Source: Porticoccaceae bacterium UBA1989
Lineage (GTDB): Bacteria; Pseudomonadota; Gammaproteobacteria; Pseudomonadales; Porticoccaceae
Reading direction: 5' to 3'
Length of the DNA: 10,696 nucleotides
Assembly (NCBI GenBank): GCA_002335945.1
Contig: DDDD01000169.1
Location: forward strand, 1 to 10,696
Below the pieces are notes generated by a model that was given only the letters and a program-made list of their open reading frames with translations, was not told the DNA's origin and did not search any database. Numbering within the stretch: position 1 is the stretch's first letter; every line of letters begins with the position of its first letter. The translations under genes were made by a program, and so were the position numbers. This document shows positions 6,960 to 10,696 of the stretch, one piece after another.

Positions 6960-7829
6960 TTACCTTTTTCTAATTAGCGTCCCAAATTCTGCCTTGCCTG
7001 TCGCGATGCTTGCAAAGGCAGTGGAGTCACCCGCATCGACAATAGCAATGGTCCCAACACCAGACTCTAACAGGGATAGAGCTTCTTCTACTTTTGGAAT
7101 CATACCCCCGACAATAACCCCCTTATTAATCTGTTCTTTTGCCTCCGCTACGTCTAAATCAGCAAAGCGACTCGCCGGATTCTTGATATCTTCAAAGATA
7201 CCGCCAATCCCTGTGACAAAAATTAGCAGTTCTGCAGACATTTCTCGAGCAATCTGTACAACCGTGGTATCGGCATTAATATTAAACACTGCACCACTTG
7301 GGTCCATACCTAGAGAAGCTATAATCGGCACCAAATCAGTGGACAATAAACTGACCAGCACATCTGTATTAATCCCCGTGACATCACCCACCTCACCAAA
7401 ATCGATGGGGTCTGGCCCTCCACCGGAGACATTTATCGGCGGGCGTCTCTTGGCTTGAATGAGTTTTCCTGAGGCACCGTGACAACCAAAGGCATTAACG
7501 CCCTGAGCTTGCATGACAGACACCAGATCCACGTTCACCTGACCGCAGAGAACCTGTTTCACCAGCACTAAATCCTCTTTGCTGGTGATACGTCGGCCAG
7601 CGACTTTGCGCGGTTCTATGCCACAGCGAGACTGCATGGCCGATAGCTGTGGCCCACCACCATGTAAAACCACTACATGCCAATTATCGGCTATTAGCCC
7701 AAGAATATTTTGGGCTAAACCAGAGCGCTGGATCTCATCAAGCAGAATGTCGCCACCGACTTTAATGACCGCGAGAGGCTTTCTTTCTGTCGTGGTACTG
7801 GCCTGCTGATTCATGGCCTGATGCTTCAT
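6960..7829 (-). CDS. argB: Acetylglutamate kinase (ArgB family; possibly an N-succinylglutamate kinase)
   Basis: The 289-residue amino-acid-kinase-fold enzyme phosphorylates the gamma-carboxyl of an N-acylglutamate with ATP, the second step of arginine synthesis. Numbered from the ATG at 7829, it shows I-K-V-G-G with Lys23, L-H-G-G-G-P-Q (55-61), N-I-N-A-D (183-187) with catalytic-type Asp187, and G-G-M-I-P-K (241-246) with Lys246. All main catalytic residues are present. Two things are odd. The arginine-bearing block is G-R-R-I-T (78-82) rather than G-L/M-R-V-T, and the usual L-T/S-D-V-x-G block reads F-V-T-G-I-G-G (204-210), losing its Asp. The ATG at 7829 overlaps the argC stop as ATGA, with AGGG suitably upstream; GTG at 7835 is an alternative start. 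The acyl group cannot be read from sequence. The family call is secure, but acetyl versus succinyl is open. Confidence 0.9.
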   Translation of the reverse strand: MKHQAMNQQASTTTERKPLAVIKVGGDILLDEIQRSGLAQNILGLIADNWHVVVLHGGGPQLSAMQSRCGIEPRKVAGRRITSKEDLVLVKQVLCGQVNVDLVSVMQAQGVNAFGCHGASGKLIQAKRRPPINVSGGGPDPIDFGEVGDVTGINTDVLVSLLSTDLVPIIASLGMDPSGAVFNINADTTVVQIAREMSAELLIFVTGIGGIFEDIKNPASRFADLDVAEAKEQINKGVIVGGMIPKVEEALSLLESGVGTIAIVDAGDSTAFASIATGKAEFGTLIRKR

Positions 7830-8884
7830 GGCCACATCCCTAATTGATCGAGCTGGTAGCTATTTTTGTGGCCGGACATCAGGTTAAAGTTTTGTAAAGC
7901 CTGACCTGCGCCACCCTTAATCAGGTTGTCCAATACGCTGGTCACACAGACTGTCTGTGACCCATCAGCGTGGGCCTCACTTATATCAATACCAATCTCT
8001 ATGCGCGCCGAGTTTTTAATCGCAACGACCTCTGGAGCCACACCTTTAGGCAACACAGAGATAAGCGGGAAGTCTTGGTAATAGACTTCATACATAGCAC
8101 GCAATTCATCCTCACTAATATCTGCAGGCATCTGCAGCTGAGAAATTGCCATCATTCCCCGAGACAGTGGCGCCGACACAGGGACAAAATCGAGCTTTAC
8201 GCCATGAGCGCCGGCAGCAGTTAAGGTCTGCAAAATCTCTGGCGTATGCTGATGATTAAAGACCTTATAGGCTTTTAAATTATTGCTGCGCACGGCGTGA
8301 TGATTGCCCATCTGTGGATGTACACCTGAGCCACTGGAACCGGTGAGTGCGACGACAGACACCGCCGACTGATTCATATGTCCCGCCTTGGCCAGGGGCA
8401 ACAGGGCTGAGGCGATACAGGTGGCAAAACAACCGGGATTAGCCACATGCTTGGCGGTTATAATCTCCTCGGCGTAAAGCTCTGGCATACCATAGGCAAA
8501 GGTGCCCAGACGCTCGGGACAGGGATGTTGGTCTGCGTAGTATCTACGGTAATCACTCAGGTCTTTAAGGCGAAAGTCACCGGATAGATCGATAATTCGA
8601 ACATCTAGGTCAAATAACGCCATGGCAACCCGTGCTGTTATTACATGAGGCATCGCGAGGAATACTATGTCCGCTCCTGCCGCACATTCTTGGGGGGGAA
8701 TATCTTCCAAAACAATGTCGCTAAGGCCCCAAAATGACCGATTTACTTCGCCGATATTTTTGCCGATATGATCCTTACTTGAGACGCGGAGTATCTCGAC
8801 ATCATCCCGACTCAATAGATTGCGCAGTAATTCTGCGGCTAGATAGCCAGAACCACCAATAATAGACACGTTCGTTTTGTTCAT
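7826..8884 (-). CDS. argC: N-acetyl-gamma-glutamyl-phosphate reductase (ArgC family)
   Basis: The 352-residue enzyme reduces N-acyl-glutamyl phosphate to the semialdehyde with NADPH, a reversible GAPDH-like reaction. The N-terminal Rossmann motif I-I-G-G-S-G-Y-L-A-A-E-L-L is at residues 8-20, I-D-L-S-G-D-F-R-L at 98-106, and the active-site block A-N-P-G-C-F-A-T has nucleophile Cys152. T-G-S-S-G-S-G (181-187), H-Q-H-T-P-E-I (211-217, acid-base His) and the C-terminal D-N-L-I-K-G-G-A-G-Q-A-L-Q-N-F-N block complete the family pattern. The G-S-S-G-S-G...H-Q-H-T-P-E form differs from the S-G-V-S-G-A-G...H-R-H-x-P-E form I recall from pseudomonads. The gene starts 50 bases after astE and overlaps argB by 4 bases, so translation of argC and argB is coupled. 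The ATG at 8884 has only a weak GAG upstream. Confidence 0.93.
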   Translation of the reverse strand: MNKTNVSIIGGSGYLAAELLRNLLSRDDVEILRVSSKDHIGKNIGEVNRSFWGLSDIVLEDIPPQECAAGADIVFLAMPHVITARVAMALFDLDVRIIDLSGDFRLKDLSDYRRYYADQHPCPERLGTFAYGMPELYAEEIITAKHVANPGCFATCIASALLPLAKAGHMNQSAVSVVALTGSSGSGVHPQMGNHHAVRSNNLKAYKVFNHQHTPEILQTLTAAGAHGVKLDFVPVSAPLSRGMMAISQLQMPADISEDELRAMYEVYYQDFPLISVLPKGVAPEVVAIKNSARIEIGIDISEAHADGSQTVCVTSVLDNLIKGGAGQALQNFNLMSGHKNSYQLDQLGMWP

Positions 8885-8909
8885 AAGGTACTCGCTTATC
8901 TGTTTTGTT

Positions 8910-8936
8910 AAGGGTCATAAGGGCCGAAAGGGCTTT
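8910..8936. repeat. Three 9-bp phased AAGGG repeats in the astE-argC gap
   Basis: AAGGG occurs at 8910-8914, 8919-8923 and 8928-8932, spaced exactly 9 bases apart on the + strand, so the minus-strand mRNA carries three CCCUU units just after the astE stop codon. TCATAAGG also occurs twice, at 8881-8888 (over the argC start codon) and 8915-8922. It may be a small local duplication. I see no convincing hairpin or terminator in the gap. Confidence 0.4.
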
Positions 8937-9945
8937 AGAGCGGCCTAATAATGACCAATGCTCGCTGCCCTATAGCAACGCTGTCATTGGGGAATAAAAT
9001 ACGCTCGTCGCTATTACTTACGACGTATTGGTATGCTTTGTCGGTAGCCAGAACCTCACCAATATCAAACTCAGTAAAGTTGGCAATATTGCTTGGAAAG
9101 CCAAGACGGAAATCTTCAGTTTGCTTGAGCACTTCGCCAGCCACTCTAAAGCGTTGTGCGACTTTTTCATCATTCGATACTGTTTCATTCCCGGTGATCG
9201 CGTCTTTAAGGCCAGTGGTCACTGATGCGAAGTCCGCTAAATCGTTTTCCCCAAAGGCTTTTACTTTGCCCAGCTCAAGGGTAAAGCTAGTAGCGCCACA
9301 GTAATTTGCAGTGAAGGCTGAATAGGTCGCGCTTTTTTCACCTGTAGTTAATATTGCCTCTATACCCCACTGACCCAATAGCGAATATTGACGTTCGGCG
9401 ACGGTTGATCCGACAGGATTTGGCGAGACAGCAAACTGTTTGTAATAGGAATCTCTGATCGCCGTATGCAAATCATAATGAATTTTCTGCTCAGCTTCTT
9501 TGCCAAAAAATTCCTGACTATAGGCCATTAGCTTTTGGCTTCGTTGGCGCTCATCGCTCTCATTGAAAGCCGCGGATAGTTCTGGACTGAACAGCCGATT
9601 CATATTTTCCTCAACTTCACGGCTATTGACTTTTACGGCCTCTGGATTGGCAATCACAATCAGCAATCTATGCTTGGGAATTATCTTTCCCATGAATAGT
9701 TCGCTGACCATTTGATCAATAATTTCGATGGGTGCCGTTTCATTGCCATGGACAGCTACCGATAACAAAACCGAATCGGTGAGGCGGTCTCCGACAGGAT
9801 AAACATGTAACACGCCCCTATCTAAAAGCTCCACCTGAATATTATTATCTATTAGCAAGCTAGCCTTTTCATCTACCGAGGCATTAGCTAGGGTAAATTG
9901 CAAAAAGCTTTGCGCGCCAAATAATTGTTCTTGGAAATTACTCAT
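8935..9945 (-). CDS. astE: Succinylglutamate desuccinylase (AstE)
   Basis: The 336-residue cytosolic zinc hydrolase of the AstE/aspartoacylase (M14-like) family splits N-succinylglutamate into succinate and glutamate, the last step of the AST arginine-degradation pathway. The zinc-binding H-G-N-E-T-A-P block is at residues 66-72 (His66, Glu69), N-M-N-R-L-F at 114-119, D-L-H-T-A-I-R at 158-164 (His160, third zinc ligand), and T-L-E-L-G-K at 222-227 (Glu224, catalytic). The C-terminal L-F-P-N block near residue 318 also matches E. coli AstE as I recall it. All expected catalytic residues are intact, so it should be active. It starts 4 bases after the astB stop, which shows a shared operon. It is slightly longer than the E. 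coli protein, mainly at the N-terminus. Confidence 0.93.
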   Translation of the reverse strand: MSNFQEQLFGAQSFLQFTLANASVDEKASLLIDNNIQVELLDRGVLHVYPVGDRLTDSVLLSVAVHGNETAPIEIIDQMVSELFMGKIIPKHRLLIVIANPEAVKVNSREVEENMNRLFSPELSAAFNESDERQRSQKLMAYSQEFFGKEAEQKIHYDLHTAIRDSYYKQFAVSPNPVGSTVAERQYSLLGQWGIEAILTTGEKSATYSAFTANYCGATSFTLELGKVKAFGENDLADFASVTTGLKDAITGNETVSNDEKVAQRFRVAGEVLKQTEDFRLGFPSNIANFTEFDIGEVLATDKAYQYVVSNSDERILFPNDSVAIGQRALVIIRPL

Positions 9946-9949
9946 TGGC

Positions 9950-10696
9950 TTAAACCTGCTGGAAGTTATAAAAACTTCCCAGCTGCATAATTTGGGTTAA
10001 CTCGTCCAGAGCGGCCCTGCCCTCAATGAGTAAATGCGGGTCGGCTAAATCACTGGTGCTCAGTTCATCCCGATAATGCTTATCCACCCATTGGTTTAGG
10101 GTAGTAAATAGCTTGTCGGTCAAAACGAAGGATGGGTTAACCTGGGCAAGTTCTTGTTCATTTAGCACTACCCTGAGACGCAGACAGGCGGGACCGCCGC
10201 CATTGCGCATGCTCTGGCGAACATCGACAAATTCAAGATTTTTAATCGGCGTATCCTGCTCAATAAGATTTATCAGGTACTGATAGACCGTTGGATTCTC
10301 TTTGCTTTCCATGGGTAATATCAATGTCATACCCTCAGTGCCAGGCAGATTAACCAGCTGAGAATTAAACAGATAAGATTTAATCGCGTCATGGAGAGAG
10401 ATAGCCTGATTCGGCACCTCTAAAAAACATATTGGCTGTTCACCACCGGCCAAGGCCACCTGTTTAAACAGCTCAGCTTTGTCGGCAAAGGCCAGCTCAT
10501 GCATAAACAGAACATTTTTATTACTCACGCTGACCACATCATTGTGAAAGCCACCAGCCTCGATCACCTCTGAACTTTGCCGCGCCATTATCACCTTGCC
10601 CGAGTGCAACCCGTGCTTGCGGGCTATGGCCATGGATGCCTCTAAAGACTGCCTGGCGGGAAAGCGGGTAGAAGAGCCAGTCTGGCCGAAATCCTG
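9950..10696 (-). CDS. astB: N-succinylarginine dihydrolase (AstB), C-terminal part (5' end beyond window)
   Basis: The frame stays open to the right edge, so the gene begins outside the window; the ATG at 10633 is internal, because conserved T-R-F-P-A-R-Q and E-A-S residues precede it. The 248 visible residues are about the last 55% of an enzyme that is near 450 residues in E. coli. AstB converts N2-succinylarginine to N2-succinylornithine, two ammonia and CO2, the second AST step. The guanidine-modifying fold is seen in G-G-F-H-N-D (visible residues 48-53, catalytic His51), N-G-G-G-P-A-C-L-R-L-R-V (165-176, nucleophile Cys171) and the S-D-L-A-D-P-H-L-L-I-E-G-R-A-A-L-D tail. The His-Cys spacing of 120 fits the E. 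coli enzyme. The catalytic Glu would lie beyond the edge. The gene is followed directly by astE. Confidence 0.95.
   Translation of the reverse strand, partial: QDFGQTGSSTRFPARQSLEASMAIARKHGLHSGKVIMARQSSEVIEAGGFHNDVVSVSNKNVLFMHELAFADKAELFKQVALAGGEQPICFLEVPNQAISLHDAIKSYLFNSQLVNLPGTEGMTLILPMESKENPTVYQYLINLIEQDTPIKNLEFVDVRQSMRNGGGPACLRLRVVLNEQELAQVNPSFVLTDKLFTTLNQWVDKHYRDELSTSDLADPHLLIEGRAALDELTQIMQLGSFYNFQQV

Noticed and set aside
6994..7458. 154-codon open frame on the + strand inside argB
   Set aside because: It is antisense to a confidently identified kinase gene, is rich in Ser/Pro/Ile as expected of a shadow frame, and has no domain motif.
7830..7835. GTG start for argB at 7835
   Set aside because: The ATG at 7829 forms the typical ATGA stop/start overlap with argC and has better spacing from AGGG. 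GTG is not excluded, but it adds only two residues.
3344..10696. Functional link between succinyl-CoA use by ScoAB and succinyl-CoA use in the AST pathway
   Set aside because: The two units are on opposite strands, separated by two unrelated genes and terminators. Sharing succinyl-CoA is too general to support a joint system.

Overview
The window reads as chromosomal DNA of a heterotrophic, probably marine gammaproteobacterium. This is an inference from the gene families: a SusC-unlike TonB-dependent receptor, a succinyl-CoA:3-ketoacid CoA-transferase pair under a divergent LysR regulator, and enzymes of the arginine succinyltransferase (AST) pathway. I cannot fix the genus from sequence alone. 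I see no tRNA, rRNA, CRISPR array, insertion sequence or phage gene. Gene density is normal, and every stretch without a gene is under 200 bases.

Layout on the + strand: the C-terminal 514 residues of a TonB-dependent outer-membrane receptor (1-1545, cut by the left edge) end in two tandem hairpins, the second a clear intrinsic terminator. A purine-type phosphoribosyltransferase gene (1741-2322) follows and meets a convergent LysR-type regulator gene (2330-3223, minus) with only 7 bases between. The regulator is divergent from scoA-scoB (3344-4714), which encode the two subunits of a 3-oxoacid CoA-transferase. The 120-base gap between them holds a good minus-strand promoter overlapped by nested inverted repeats, a plausible regulator-binding region.

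From 4831 to the right edge everything is on the minus strand. Read in transcription order, the right-hand block is astB (partial) - astE - argC - argB, tightly packed (4-nt gap, 50-nt gap, 4-nt stop/start overlap) and closed by an intrinsic terminator (6878-6906). Next come a membrane-anchored alpha/beta hydrolase (5913-6818) and, 41 bases on, an exported DUF1254/DUF1214 protein (4831-5871). A structured palindromic element lies between that gene and scoB (4745-4819).

The most interesting point is the astB-astE-argC-argB block. It places two enzymes normally used for arginine synthesis, acylglutamate kinase and acylglutamyl-phosphate reductase, in one apparent transcript with two enzymes of arginine breakdown through succinylated intermediates. 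ArgB and ArgC carry motif variants that differ from the textbook enterobacterial and pseudomonad forms. One reading is that they work on N-succinyl rather than N-acetyl substrates. They might run in the forward (biosynthetic) direction, or in reverse as an ATP-yielding replacement for the AstD dehydrogenase. This is a hypothesis; the sequence shows only the gene order and the motifs.
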